Shown piece after piece: positions 12,311 through 22,743 of a stretch of 64,000 bases of DNA. The stretch lies in assembly GCA_022575985.1 (NCBI GenBank), contig JAKSXM010000007.1, positions 21,454,501 to 21,518,500 on the forward strand, in the 5' to 3' direction. Under the pieces are notes generated by a model, which was not told the DNA's origin, made no database searches, and saw only the letters and a program-made list of their open reading frames with translations. Positions within the stretch are counted from its first letter, which is position 1; each line of letters begins with the position of its first letter. The translations under genes and the position numbers were made by a program. The DNA is from Anagrus nilaparvatae. Lineage: Eukaryota; Arthropoda; Insecta; Hymenoptera; Mymaridae.

Positions 12311-13570
12311 GTTAAAAAAACCAACCCTCAAGGGTGTAATCTATATAGAACTAAAATAAAAGGGGATGTGATTTTATAGCTTCGTGTTGTACTATTACAG
12401 TGTATAATGAAAAGAGACAAACTAGACGTCGATTAAACAAAAATTTTCCTTTTTACTGCATAAACTATTAGTAGAGATGATGATATTTTAGAGGGGGAAT
12501 TATATAAAAGCGTTTGCGCTATACGGGGAGGTGATTATCATTTTTCTTTCATTTTTTCAGTTTTTATTTGTTCAGTTAATCGTTTGCTAAGTGCTTCTGT
12601 CATCGTTATGTTAAATAATGGGAAGTTTCTAATAAAGTTAAATTAATATGATTGGTTCTTGTATTTAATAAGAATTTCAGCAAAAAATCTTTATATACTG
12701 TGTTACGAATAGTTTCCGATAAAATTGTATTTTAATGCTAAATTTTTAAAATAATTTTTTTGATCGAAAACTATAAATCCCACAGTATGTATTAAATAAA
12801 ATTCAAAATATTTTGATAGAAGTTAATTTCTTAACAAAAAAGAGATCCATTTATTATTTTTCATATTTCCTTTATATTTAGTGGTTGAATTAATCCCTTT
12901 TTATATTCCAAATCTTTCATCTTCAATGCAGTCATAGAGCATAATAGACCTTATAATATAAGATATTTCAAATTGATAATACGAATTGTATATATTTTTA
13001 ATACACCCTACAATAAATCTATCTAATTTTTTTCATCTTTAATCCTTTTATTATTTCTTATACATATAAAAATGACCCTTTTTTTTCAAATACATCGTCA
13101 AAAAATATTTTATCATTTTATTAGAGAAAATCTGTTTCCGATATAAAATATTACCAACCCTTTTTTTTAATTCTAATAAAATTAAATGTAATTCAAGTGG
13201 AATAAAAATTTTTTTTAAATATAACATAAATTTAATGTTAAAACTAGTTGCCACTTAATTTAACGTTACCCTAATTCGTTTTTATTTATGCTAAAAAGTT
13301 AGGGTATAAATTGAAATTATCTAGGGGTGTTAAATATTATATGATTGCTTTGTAATGCCTGTAGGAACATCTGGGTATTAGATAGGGTGTAATTGTTCGT
13401 ATATAAAATAAAAATTTACATTGTGTATGGAGAATTTTTATAAGCACAGCCTCTTTTTTTTATATTTACTTATATATGAAAATTCAAAATGGCGTTTTTT
13501 AACAATGCAGTAATAAAATACAGAATGAATTAATAAATACTAAAAATATTTGTTTTTTTTTGGTTTACAG

Positions 13571-13783
13571 GTAAAAGTATGGTTTCAAAATCGTCGTACA
13601 AAACATAAAAGAATGCAACAAGAAGAAGAAGCTAAAGCCCAACAAGGTTCTGGTGGTAATAAAAATACACATCACGTTAGTAAATGGCAACATGACACCA
13701 GTGATTATCATCATGAAGAAGATGATGACGATGAAAGAATCGATCCAGAAGGTGATGATTGTTCTACTGGTTCAGAAGCGTAG
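13571..13783 (+). CDS. ems: empty spiracles/EMX homeobox protein, C-terminal exon (homeodomain 45-60 and acidic tail)
   Basis: It begins directly after TTTACAG and encodes 70 residues to a TAG stop (13781-13783). VKVWFQNRRTKHKR is recognition helix 3 of the homeodomain, with W48, F49, Q50, N51 and R53; Gln50 implies TAAT-type targets with the usual Antennapedia-class preference. MQQEEEAK follows, as in insect ems. Further on, THHVSKWQ is a counterpart of the conserved THHINRWR motif near the EMX C terminus, and the protein ends in a strongly acidic tail (HHEEDDDDERIDPEGDD, then CSTGSEA). The exon joins 5702-5874 in phase 0. The ATG-like frame that opens upstream at 13550 is intron read-through and should not be used as a start. 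Confidence 0.97.
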   Translation, partial: VKVWFQNRRTKHKRMQQEEEAKAQQGSGGNKNTHHVSKWQHDTSDYHHEEDDDDERIDPEGDDCSTGSEA

Positions 13784-15140
13784 CTAGACGTTTTATGCTT
13801 AGATTAATTAAAAAAAAAAGACTGCTTTAAATTAAATTAATAAATTTTGTGTCATTAATTAATTTTTTTTTTCTAACTGAGGCTATGACAGTTTTTCTTC
13901 TTTAAAAAAATGGTACACGATATATATATAAATTTATGTATTTCGGTTTTTCCGAAATATTTTAGTCAATAATTTTGAAAACTTAGTCTAATGATAAGTA
14001 AATAATCTACACTGTAAAAAATTATCCAACTAGTTCTTATTATTTTTACAGTGTACAATATTTAAATGGTTATATTTTGCTCTGAATTTTTATTTTAAAA
14101 AAATCTGATAATTTGTGTATATAATAAAAAATTGATAACGCCATAATATATAAAATTCTTAATATATAAAATAAATTTTGATGAAAAATCTTGCTATCAT
14201 ACCCTAAATGTAATAATAATAAATAAATTTCTATCTTAACGGATTAATGTTCCATAAAAAAGTGATTGTGTGTGAGTATAAATAATATCTCGATAATTTT
14301 ATTAAAAATATAGAAAATTTTTTAAATAATAAAATTATATCGTGTACGTGTAAATATACACTCTAAAAAAATTAAATTTAAAAATATAAATATATATATA
14401 TAGTAATTATAAAGTATGATTGTAAAAAAATTTTTTTTTTCTTATGTGGTTGCCATATAAATAAAATTTTTTATAATTAGTAATATGTGTCAGAATGTGA
14501 GTGCCAAAACTTTTTACATTTAAAATATACCAGTGTTTATATATATATATATATTTATTTATTAATCTTAAATGTTTATATATATGTATATGTCTTTGAT
14601 TAAATAAAAGGATGATTAATTAAATTATTGTTTAAAAAAATTTTTTTTTGTCTGTCGAACAGTTAATAATTGTAAAAAAAATGAAAAAATTTTTGATTTG
14701 AGTAAGTGTTTTTATAGACTGTCATTTTTTAATATTTATAATTATCATTGACTTCCTGAAAATCAATCGTTTTTTTTTTATATTTATTTAATTCTTGTAT
14801 GAATTTATTTATTTAAAAATTAATTAGTAATTAAATATCACATATAACGATGGATTTTCAAAAATGTCATAATATAGAGAGAAAAAAATCCGTTGTAGAA
14901 TAATTATTGTAAATATTTTGTAAATAATAAAATTACTTAATAATATAATTAAAATAAATAAAAAATAATTAAATTAAAACAAAAAAAAAAACATGTGATT
15001 TAAAGCTCGATTTTTAATTTCGAGGTAATTTGTAGATCTGTATATTATAAAGATCGAAAGATTTTTAGTTTTGTGTTTTATAAATATTATAGCGATATAA
15101 TAAAACAAAAATAAATTATATCAAAAAATATATAAAATTT
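13784..15140 (+). other. ems: Putative ems 3' UTR
   Basis: Non-coding, AT-rich sequence after the TAG stop, free of the inverted repeats that dominate further on. AATAAA hexamers occur at 14603-14608 and in a tight pair at 15099-15104 and 15110-15115, the latter followed by a T/GT-rich stretch (from about 15138) typical of a cleavage-site downstream element. The end is a guess; several other AATAAA words exist, as expected in AT-rich DNA. Confidence 0.45.
15099..15115 (+). terminator. Candidate polyadenylation signals of ems
   Basis: Two AATAAA hexamers 11 bp apart, followed about 25 bp later by TTTTGGTTTGTTTTCTTT, which looks like a U/GU-rich downstream element. Chosen over earlier hexamers for that reason only. 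Confidence 0.35.
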
Positions 15141-15189
15141 TGGTTTGTTTTCTTTATTTCTATTGCATTTCCCTGTTTTTATGGAGAAT

Positions 15190-16070
15190 TTCAGGTCATC
15201 TGGGCTGAAATTGGACTAAAGGTTCACAGGAATCGATCAACAAATTTTTTTTTCAATTAACTTTTTAAGTATTTTTAGTTTCCTGGGTCAGCCACTTTCA
15301 TTTTGCTGGTCGTAAAAAGAAAAACTAATTTTTCTTCTTCATTTTATGAAAGGCACTGATCATTATACCGTGAAAAAGTTTTTCTTTTGGATCCATATCG
15401 GAAATTTTCCGCAGAAATTCAATTCCGTCTTAAAAAACACTTTATTATTAAAACTAGAAATTTAGGTTGTATCTTTTTCTAAACCGCCTAAAATACTTGT
15501 TTTTTTTTTTTTATCTATTTTTGCTTTAAAAAAAAATGGATTACATCAACTAAAACTGCTCGATCAAATGTTTTTTAAAATACCATCTTATAATTTCTCG
15601 CTAAGGTACGTAACCAAATTCCCGCTAAGTTACGGTACTAAAAAGCTTAAAATATTTGAAGAAGTTAATAGGTTTGTTCCTTTTGTCCCCAAAACCTAGA
15701 ACTAGAGTCAACCTAGAGCAAAAAATTACTTATTTATGTTAAAGTGTAATTTAAATAAATTTTCAGATTTTTTTTTTAAATAATAGATTATTGACTATCA
15801 AGAATAAACTAAATTACACAAGTTCGGAGAGTTACTTATTATTTAAAAAAATTTTATCCCTAAAAATCGTTTTGCTTTTCAAATTACCGCTATGAAAATA
15901 AACGCACGTTCTTTTTAGTTTAACTCCAGTTTTGCTCTGTTTCTAGGTTTTGGGAACAATAAGAAGAAATCTTATTTTTTGTTTTTTCGAAAAAAAAAAA
16001 TATATTTCACCAATTTCTTGAGACAGTGCGGTCCAACTAGGATCCATAGTTTGCATGGGATACCTGAATT
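15190..16070. repeat. Old, diverged inverted-repeat element
   Basis: The left-arm segment TCCCCAAAACCTAGAACTAG (about 15687) is matched in inverse by CTAGGTTTTGGGAACAA (about 15943-15959). The outer ends show TTCAGGT (15192) and ACCTGAA (16064). The arms are eroded, so this is a decayed foldback or MITE; boundaries are approximate. Confidence 0.45.
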
Positions 16071-16510
16071 TAAAGATCCATAAATTTTAACTTTTCAGGT
16101 TTTCGTATAATTCACATCTATAATTGTATTATTTATTTTATTTTAATCTTTGTAAATATAGTTATATTATATTTTACTAAGGAACTAAACAATTTTTAGT
16201 CACTTATTTATGTATAATTGCTTATTTTTATTTATTTCCACCAAAAAAATTTGCAAATTGTTAATCGATAAAATAAATTTAATTTGTATATATACAAGTA
16301 TACTATTACTATACTTAAAAATATATTTGTTAAAAAAAAATTTTTTCCACAATTTTGAAAAAGAAAGGCGAGAATTTTTGAAACGTAATAGTTAATATAA
16401 AAACTTCAAAATAAACTGTAAAAGGAAACTTTAAGATAAATTTATAATTTTTCATACATTTTGTTAATTTTAATGATTTTGGTATACCTGATTTTGAAAG
16501 AAAGCTTTGT

Positions 16511-16555
16511 ATTTATATATTCTCGGGTTCATTTCACTTTCGAGAATATATAAAT
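16511..16555 (-). repeat. Perfect 15-bp-stem hairpin copy of the dispersed motif
   Basis: ATTTATATATTCTCG (16511-16525) and CGAGAATATATAAAT (16541-16555) are exact reverse complements around a 15-nt loop. The minus strand reads TTCTCGAAAGTGAAATGAAC, the dispersed core, with the second stem arm immediately after. Confidence 0.75.
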
Positions 16556-16559
16556 GTAA

Positions 16560-17790
16560 AAAAGTAACATATAATAATGAAAGAAGTAAATAGAAAAGTA
16601 AATTTGTATACTGATCTGCAAAATGTTGTCAAAAAGTAGAAAATAAAAAAACTAACACGAAATTAAAAATTTATCAAGAAAAACTTAATAAAAGAAATCA
16701 TAGCTCGAATCATAGAACACAAAAAATTTTAATTAAGTTATAACAAAGTATTTGGAAATTTGAATCAAATGGAACTTAGTAAAACGTTTCCAATTGTGTT
16801 ACAATATAATTTTACTACTATGAAATGTGAAATTAACATTCCTTCTGTTATATCAGTTACAACCAAAAATCACAAATAAATTTACACTTTTAACTGCTAC
16901 ACTAGCTGCCATAGAAAATGGGAGGAGCGATGTAAAAAATTTAATACATAAAACACTTTAGAAATATTATTTTCCACACAATTAAAAAACCAAATATCAA
17001 TGCAATCTAATTAATTCTAATTTACTTACATAATAAAATAGTATTGCAAAAGATAAAAAATAAAATAAAACACATATAAAAATTAGCAATATTAAAAATG
17101 ATTTATTAAAATTTATTACCAACTTCTTTGAAAAGAAATAATAATTTAAATATGTAAAAACTAAATTAAAAAATTAAATTTTATTTATATTTTATTATAA
17201 TTATAAAAAAAAAGGTCAAAAAAAGAAGCCACATATCGTCAATTACAATTTTATACACAATTCTATATTTAAAGAAACCATTAATATAAAAATTTACATA
17301 ATAAAAATATTTTAAAATCACGAATGCTTTTAAATACATAAATAAATAAACCATTTTTATTTATACTCTGTATATATATATATATATAAATAATTCATAT
17401 ATATAATAATGAAAATTTTTATTGTTTTATAAAATATATTATTTAATACTAATAATATTTCAACGATGACGAACTATAACTATATCATTGAAAAAAAAAA
17501 TACTTACCTGAAAACTAGGCTATCACGAGAATAAAAAATAGTTTTCATATTATCGTAGCATAGTTTATTTTTTTTTTTTTACGTTCATTATATAAAATTG
17601 TCCAATTACGTGTATATATATAGAATTTCAAAATAAGTACTCATATATTAAAGAGCAATTACGTTAGGCGTGGAACTGCAGGGAGTAAAAATTTTTCAAA
17701 GATGCTTCTTGATTCCACTGTAATTAAGAAGAAAAAAAAAAACTTGAGTTATATATATTTATATCGTGTGTTCAATTGTTAGATGTAACT
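16560..17790. other. AT-rich intergenic DNA
   Basis: Very AT-rich with an (AT)n tract near 17370. No gene, RNA or convincing repeat seen. Sequence from about 17630 is less degenerate and leads into the GGATTAATCC site. Confidence 0.6.
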
Positions 17791-17799
17791 ACATATATA

Positions 17800-17809
17800 G
17801 GATTAATCC
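17800..17809. promoter_or_regulatory. Palindromic K50-homeodomain-type site GGATTAATCC
   Basis: Two inverted TAATCC half-sites, the preferred dimer site of Lys50 homeodomains such as Otd/Bicoid/Pitx. It lies about 4 kb downstream of the ems stop, and head-gap gene regulation by such factors is known in insects. A 10-bp match can arise by chance. Confidence 0.3.
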
Positions 17810-18105
17810 TTTCCTCTGGCAATTTAATGATGGCTGACGAGAGCTTTATATATTTTGTATTATAGAGAACGTCAATTGATATAAAAAAAGTTTCGAAATA
17901 TATCTTTTAATTTTAAAATGCTTTTTTATTTATAAAAGGTCAATATTTTTGCTACCGTTTAAATTATATATTCAGTTATTTTTACAAAATACAGTGGGAA
18001 TGAAAATTTTTTATTGTATGCTGTACCTATTTATCTTGAAGAGAAACGTAATTGCTCATCAATTTAAATCAATTTTTTATTTGAATTTCCAATTTATTCT
18101 TTTTT

Positions 18106-18138
18106 TATATATGGGCATATCTCACCAAGTGGTTATAT
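18106..18138 (+). repeat. Inverted repeat, left arm
   Basis: A ~31-33 nt block containing GGGCATATCTCACCAAGTGG is repeated as its reverse complement at 20624-20656. It may mark the ends of a 2.5 kb insertion or be two fragments of one family; neither flank shows a clear duplication. Confidence 0.65.
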
Positions 18139-18433
18139 TTCTAATTTTATAAAATAAATTTTATTTTTCAGAGCACAATAATGACATTTGGACAGAAGTT
18201 TAATAAAACAATAAGAATTAAGATTTTCTTTGCGTAACTTAATTTTAAGCTACGGCGTTTGATAAATGTACTTCTTAAATTAAAAAATATCTTTAAGGTT
18301 ATAATTACTAAATGATGAAATTAGTTCTCAAAAATACTGGAAAATATAGAGGTATATAACAATAAATTTTATTTCTGTCCAAAAACCAATAATAAGAAGA
18401 TAAATTTTTAATTTTTTTATAAACAAAAAATTA

Positions 18434-18462
18434 AATGTTCTACCGACTGCGCTATAGGTATA
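18434..18462 (-). repeat. tRNA-like A-box (SINE or tRNA-derived remnant)
   Basis: The minus strand reads TATAGCGCAGTCGGTAGAAC, which matches the D-arm/A-box of eukaryotic tRNA genes (TAGCNNAGTNGGTAGA). No acceptor stem, anticodon arm or T-arm could be folded around it, so it is not an intact tRNA. It could be the promoter of a tRNA-derived SINE or a fortuitous match. Confidence 0.35.
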
Positions 18463-18724
18463 GCTAGGCTAAGCTCCCTGAATCTTTAACTAATTGCTCA
18501 CATAAAGTCTAAAATATAGTTAACATATTAGTTATTAAAAAATTATTTTAAAAAAATTTTTATTTTTGCAGTTTTATAAAATTTTAATATGTAAGAAAAG
18601 TTCCTGATTGTTTCAAAAAATCACTCAAAGCATTCAAATTATTTGTCTTTAAACTTTCTATTACTAAATAATTGTTTTAAAAATTCTTTATCGTTATACC
18701 TAATTTTTATTTGACTACTGCTAA

Positions 18725-19632
18725 AATCATGGGTGGATCAAAGTGGTGGTGGGGGGTGGTAAGGGTGATTTTCTCCCCTGAGCTCAAAAAAATGCATGTT
18801 TTTTATTCATAATTTTTTTTATACAAATTTCATAAGAAAACATACAAAATTTTGCTTCAGCGCCCCACCCTTAAGGCCCCCTTTTCAAAAATTAAAATTC
18901 GTAATGCACTTTTTATTTTATTTCATTTTCTTGCTTAAAAACATTTCAAGAGTGTATAAAAAAATTTTCAAGCAAAAAAAAATATATGTTTTTAAGATAT
19001 TTTGATTTTTATGTGACGGATTCATATGTAAACATAAGCATTTAAAAACTTTAAACGCGTTTATCTCAAAACTACTTTTTTAAATCGGTTCCAGTTCTAA
19101 CTCAAAAACTTATTCAGCTATTGACCTAAATCTAGGTGCGTTTTATTTGTAATTGTAGTGCCAAGTGCTGGAACTAGAAGATAAGAAAAAAGTGAATTAG
19201 AAAATTTTTTATTGACCATATTAGGTGTTTTTTTTTACTTAAAAATCTCCATTTTTCGTTTTTGGCGCACCAAATGGTCAATTTTTGGAATTTTTGCAAA
19301 CTTTTAGTTCCAGCACTTGAGAAGTGTATAAGCAATAAAATCCTCTTTTATTTTTTTGTTTCGAATGCCCACAATAGGCTCTAGGTGTGGAACCGTTTTT
19401 TACTTTTTTTTTTCAGCCTCTACTTTGACGCCCTCTATAAAATGTAAAAAATTTGGAAAATAAAAATGGTAATTTTTTTTGTATTCTTTGATAGTTTTGT
19501 AACAATTTTAAAAAAAATTTGAAGTTCTTGTATAATAATATAACTAAAAAAAAAGGTGTTTAAAATTCATTAAAATTACACAAAATAATGAAAAGGGGGC
19601 CTTAAGGCAATTTTCTGAATCCACCACTGGTT
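18725..19632. mobile_element. Possible transposon copy with GTGGTGGAT-type ends
   Basis: The right end reads CTGAATCCACCACTGG, whose complement CCAGTGGTGGATTCAG resembles the CAGTGGCGGATC end at about 49760. The left side begins near GGGTGGATCAAAGTGGTGGT. Both ends carry the order GTGGTGGA, then G-rich, then text about 'gcccccttttcaaaaatt'/'aaaagggggccttaag' in opposite sense (18880-18895 and 19592-19608). It is an old inverted-repeat or hAT-like non-autonomous copy; limits are uncertain. Confidence 0.35.
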
Positions 19633-20623
19633 AAAATATGATCGCATTATCTTGTTATAATTTATTAAATCATTCAGTTGTGCCTTCTATGATTTTTGAA
19701 ACATTTTTTTAGAGTTTTTGATTTTTTTCAAAATGTATATTTCTTGAAATATAGATTTTAATGATCCACTAAGTATGACCTACAACTACAAAATTTTATT
19801 TATTTTTTTAAAGCACTAAATTCAAATCAAAAACATCTTTTTTGAACTATAAGAATGAAATATACGTAATTCTTACACGTTTGTTATTTTTAGGTTATTG
19901 GTAAACAACGCTTCGAAATTGTACGATTAGTTTATATAAAACTGCAGTTTTTACATACAACGCATTGAATTAAGCTATGCCGTTTTTTTAAACTGAAATC
20001 TTATAACATTTTACATAAATAACAAAAGATTTTGCGAAGATTTTTTAAAAATTGAACGAGTGCCATTAAAAAATGTGATTTTAGTACCAAAATTACGCAT
20101 CGACAACAAAGCCTTTTGATGTCGATATCTACTAAATTATTGGAGGCACCAGTTTTTCTCAAATCACTTTCAAATTGTGAAACATTGTACAGAATTTTGA
20201 GAATAGTTAGAAGTAAAAATTGTTCACGGCATTCATTTGTGGCTTAAGAAACTTTCTTTGGTCGGATTTATTTGAAAATGTGGTTACCAATATTTCAGCT
20301 GGCAGAATTTTTTTTAGAAAAGGAGCACACTGTTTTAAATATGTGAAGAAATTAAATATATTATTAATTTATCGAAATCTATTTATAAAAAGGCAAATAG
20401 ATTTACGGCATTCCCTCTGTAATGTTAAGAATTTAAAAAACTTAACAAGGTTACCAACAAAATATTAGGGTTTCGAATCATTCCAAGGCTGTTATTTCAT
20501 AATAATTAAAGAAATTAGGCAAAAAAATTTCTTGAGGCTTGAGAAGAAATATATTTAAATAAATTTCAATAATTTTTTTTTTAAACAGAAGCCTGGATTT
20601 TCATTAAAACCCTCATATATGCA

Positions 20624-20656
20624 ATATAACCACTTGGTGAGATATGCCCATATATA
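20624..20656 (-). repeat. Inverted repeat, right arm
   Basis: Reverse complement of 18106-18138 (contains CCACTTGGTGAGATATGCCC). Confidence 0.65.
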
Positions 20657-20976
20657 TTTATTTATTTATTGGATTTTAGAAGGAAAAAAAAAGATTCTAT
20701 TTAAAACTTAAATAAACTGTAAATAAATTTTATTAATTTGGTCCAAGGTTAATATACAATAATTATTATTATTAAATCTTGTTATTATAATTATTGTTTT
20801 TAAAATTTATATGGTAAAAAATCTAGATTCTTTTTGATCAATTTTCTCTTATTAGTTTTTCTATATGTTATTTTTTATCATTGAGTAAATACACTAATTT
20901 TTAAGGGAATTACACTAAAAGGTTTTACTTTGAGTGTCGCATCAATCAATTTCGATAACTTCTCGCTGATGAATAG

Positions 20977-21270
20977 TCTTATGACATTTTGGGGATAACA
21001 GAGTCTTACTTAGGTTCTATTATTGGGTTTAATCAACTGAGAAAAAATCATATCGCCAAAAAGGGGGGGGGGGGTGTAATCCTCATACTTTTAGAGCACA
21101 GATACTTGCACACTCAATTACAGAAAGTTAGGGAAAACTTTAGGTTTTTTCATTGTGTAAATGAACTGAATAATATTTATTGTTACAATCCAATAGTTCT
21201 AAAGTCATTTATAGATCTGATTGTTTGCTTCGCTCTACCCATTTTCAACAACAGCTACTTTATGCAGTAA
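20977..21270 (+). pseudogene. Remnant of a LINE (non-LTR) retrotransposon endonuclease domain
   Basis: A short open frame of about 97 codons follows a TAG at 20974. It begins SYDILGITESYL, which resembles the DIL-x-ITETWL strand of apurinic-type endonucleases of Jockey/CR1-like LINEs. A second block follows, RKNHIAKKGGGGVILIL, like the R-x-DR....GGGV.I motif. The spacing of the two blocks is a little short. The Gly run is encoded by a 12-base G tract (21063-21074), a length-variable site. After about residue 60 no motif is recognisable, and no reverse transcriptase frame follows. It is non-functional. Assignment rests on motif similarity by eye. Confidence 0.5.
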
Positions 21271-21346
21271 AATGGATAAACTTACTTGTAATTTTTGCTT
21301 ATAATTAATAAGAGAAGCAATGCCAATTAGAAACGTTTTATTAAGT

Positions 21347-21392
21347 TATTCTCGAAAGTGAAATGAACTCGAGAATATATAAATATAAGACT
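21347..21392 (+). repeat. Dispersed hairpin motif copy
   Basis: TATTCTCG (21347-21354) and CGAGAATA (21370-21377) flank a 15-nt loop, followed by TATAAATATAAGAC. It is the direct-orientation sister of the 16511 copy, with the same loop length and almost the same loop sequence. Confidence 0.75.
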
Positions 21393-21702
21393 TTTTGTAA
21401 TCCCGTATATATTAGAATTTGAAAAATTACTATTTAAAAGTTTTTATATTAAATTAAATTTTACGTTTGTATCTATAGTTTTTTCTTGATTTCTTTTAGT
21501 TATGTAGAAAATAATAGATGTGTACACTGTGCTATATGTTTTTCAAACGGTCAAATCTCGAAAAACCGTTAGCACATTTAAACTGCTATTCCACCGTGTC
21601 CGGCAATCTAATAATGATTTGAAAAATTGAATTTTGAAAGGTTGACAAAAATATCTTAATTTATTCTTATCTCCTAATTAATAAACTAGAGTTTCTTATT
21701 TT

Positions 21703-22002
21703 TCAGCAAATATTTCTCACTTTTGTTAATAAATCAGTTACCTCATTTACATCTTCTTCTAAAACATCAGATTCTAATTCGGTTTCAGAATCACTTTCAC
21801 TACTTTCTTCTTCAGCTCTAAACCGCAAAAACTTCCAAGTATCTTGCACTCCCAAATTCAAGATGTGAGCCAGATATCTACAATGATCTAAAGTTTTATT
21901 AAAATCTAATACATCTTCTGAATGAAGCAAATCATTAAGATTATCAAAAAATGTATTATTACTAGATGCGTTGTTTACTGTGATACCGCCAATTTTTTTT
22001 AA
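21703..22002 (-). pseudogene. hAT-superfamily transposase remnant
   Basis: A minus-strand open frame runs from just after a TAA at 22003-22005 to TGA at 21703-21705. From residue 4 it reads IGGITVNNASSNN, then about 25 residues later CRYLAHILNLGVQD. It continues through an acidic insert (EEESSESDSETELES) to VTDLLTKVRNIC. This order matches the core of hAT transposases: the T-x-DNASNN catalytic-Asp strand, the C-x-AHxLNLxVQD helix and the LLxKVRxI segment. The expected catalytic Asp is Asn here (codon at 21973-21975), and the frame stops right after KVRNIC. No N-terminal zinc finger or C-terminal dimerisation domain was found nearby. It is a dead fragment. It could alternatively be an exon of a domesticated ZBED-like gene, but nothing supports that. 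Confidence 0.72.
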
Positions 22003-22024
22003 TTATGCGTAATTTTTAAAAAAT

Positions 22025-22175
22025 TTACGAGGTAAAACGAAGCGAGGCGAGAACGAGGTTTTGGAAATTTGAATCTAGGTCTCGCCTCGGTTTAGCGAAG
22101 TTTTAAAATTTTCAATCTCGCCTCGTTCTTGCCTCGTCCTCACCTCTCCTTGCCTCGTATCGAACGAGGTTGCCT
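22025..22175. repeat. GAGGCGAG/CTCGCCTC low-complexity inverted repeat
   Basis: GAAGCGAGGCGAGAACGAGG near 22038 is mirrored by CTCGCCTCGTTCTTGCCTCG near 22121, with further CCTCG words between. It is a small, GC-richer island beside the hAT remnant. Origin unknown. Confidence 0.55.
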
Positions 22176-22743
22176 TGGTACCTCTATTCAAACTAAAGCT
22201 AAATGCTAAAGCCGATTCTGGGGTCTATTTTAACCTAAAAGTAGCAGATTTATCGTTATTAATCAAATTATTACAAAATTAGCCCAAATTTAAGTGATAT
22301 TAAGTTGTAAATGCGAACAAGCTTTAAAATTTTACAATTTATAATTTAGTAACACAGAAACTGCTCTAATCAAACTCAGTGATGATATCAAGCGTCAAAA
22401 GGCGAATGAATAGGCCACGTTCTGGCTTCAGTTTGACTTTAGCCATCCAAGTTTTAAGGATGGTCTTAAAGTGAATAAAATCCTAGTTTCAGGACAGGAG
22501 ACTTCAGGTAGTTTCAAGAACATCAAGTTCTGAATAATTTAGTTTTAACCTTGGTGTCTCTGTCATGCATCCGTTGTTATTTTCTAAGATATTAGAGCAT
22601 TTTTACTCTATGGGCCGGCTTATAGCCTATAAAACCGATTATTCTATGGGGCTACGACATATATATAACATAAGAGTATTAATCAATATTTTAATAAAAG
22701 CCGCGAAACCAACTAAATAAAGAATTTCAAGATTTTTAACATA

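Larger units (their letters stand above)
5875..13570 (+). other. ems: ems intron inside the homeobox
   Basis: A 7,696 bp intron bounded by GTGAGT and TTTACAG, splitting the homeodomain between residues 44 and 45. It is mostly AT-rich and without coding potential. It carries two isolated copies of the TTCTCGCAAGTGAAATG motif (about 6343 and 10212), an inverted copy of the 350 bp repeat (10670-11020), a family C fragment (11085-11235) and an X-box-like site (12297-12310). Less AT-rich sequence between 12290 and 12640 is the likeliest place for a regulatory element. Confidence 0.9.

Noticed and set aside
13550..13783. Apparent complete small protein of 77 residues starting in the sequence before the homeobox exon
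   Set aside because: The first seven codons are intron and the splice acceptor (TTTACAG at 13570). The true product continues from the exon at 5702-5874.
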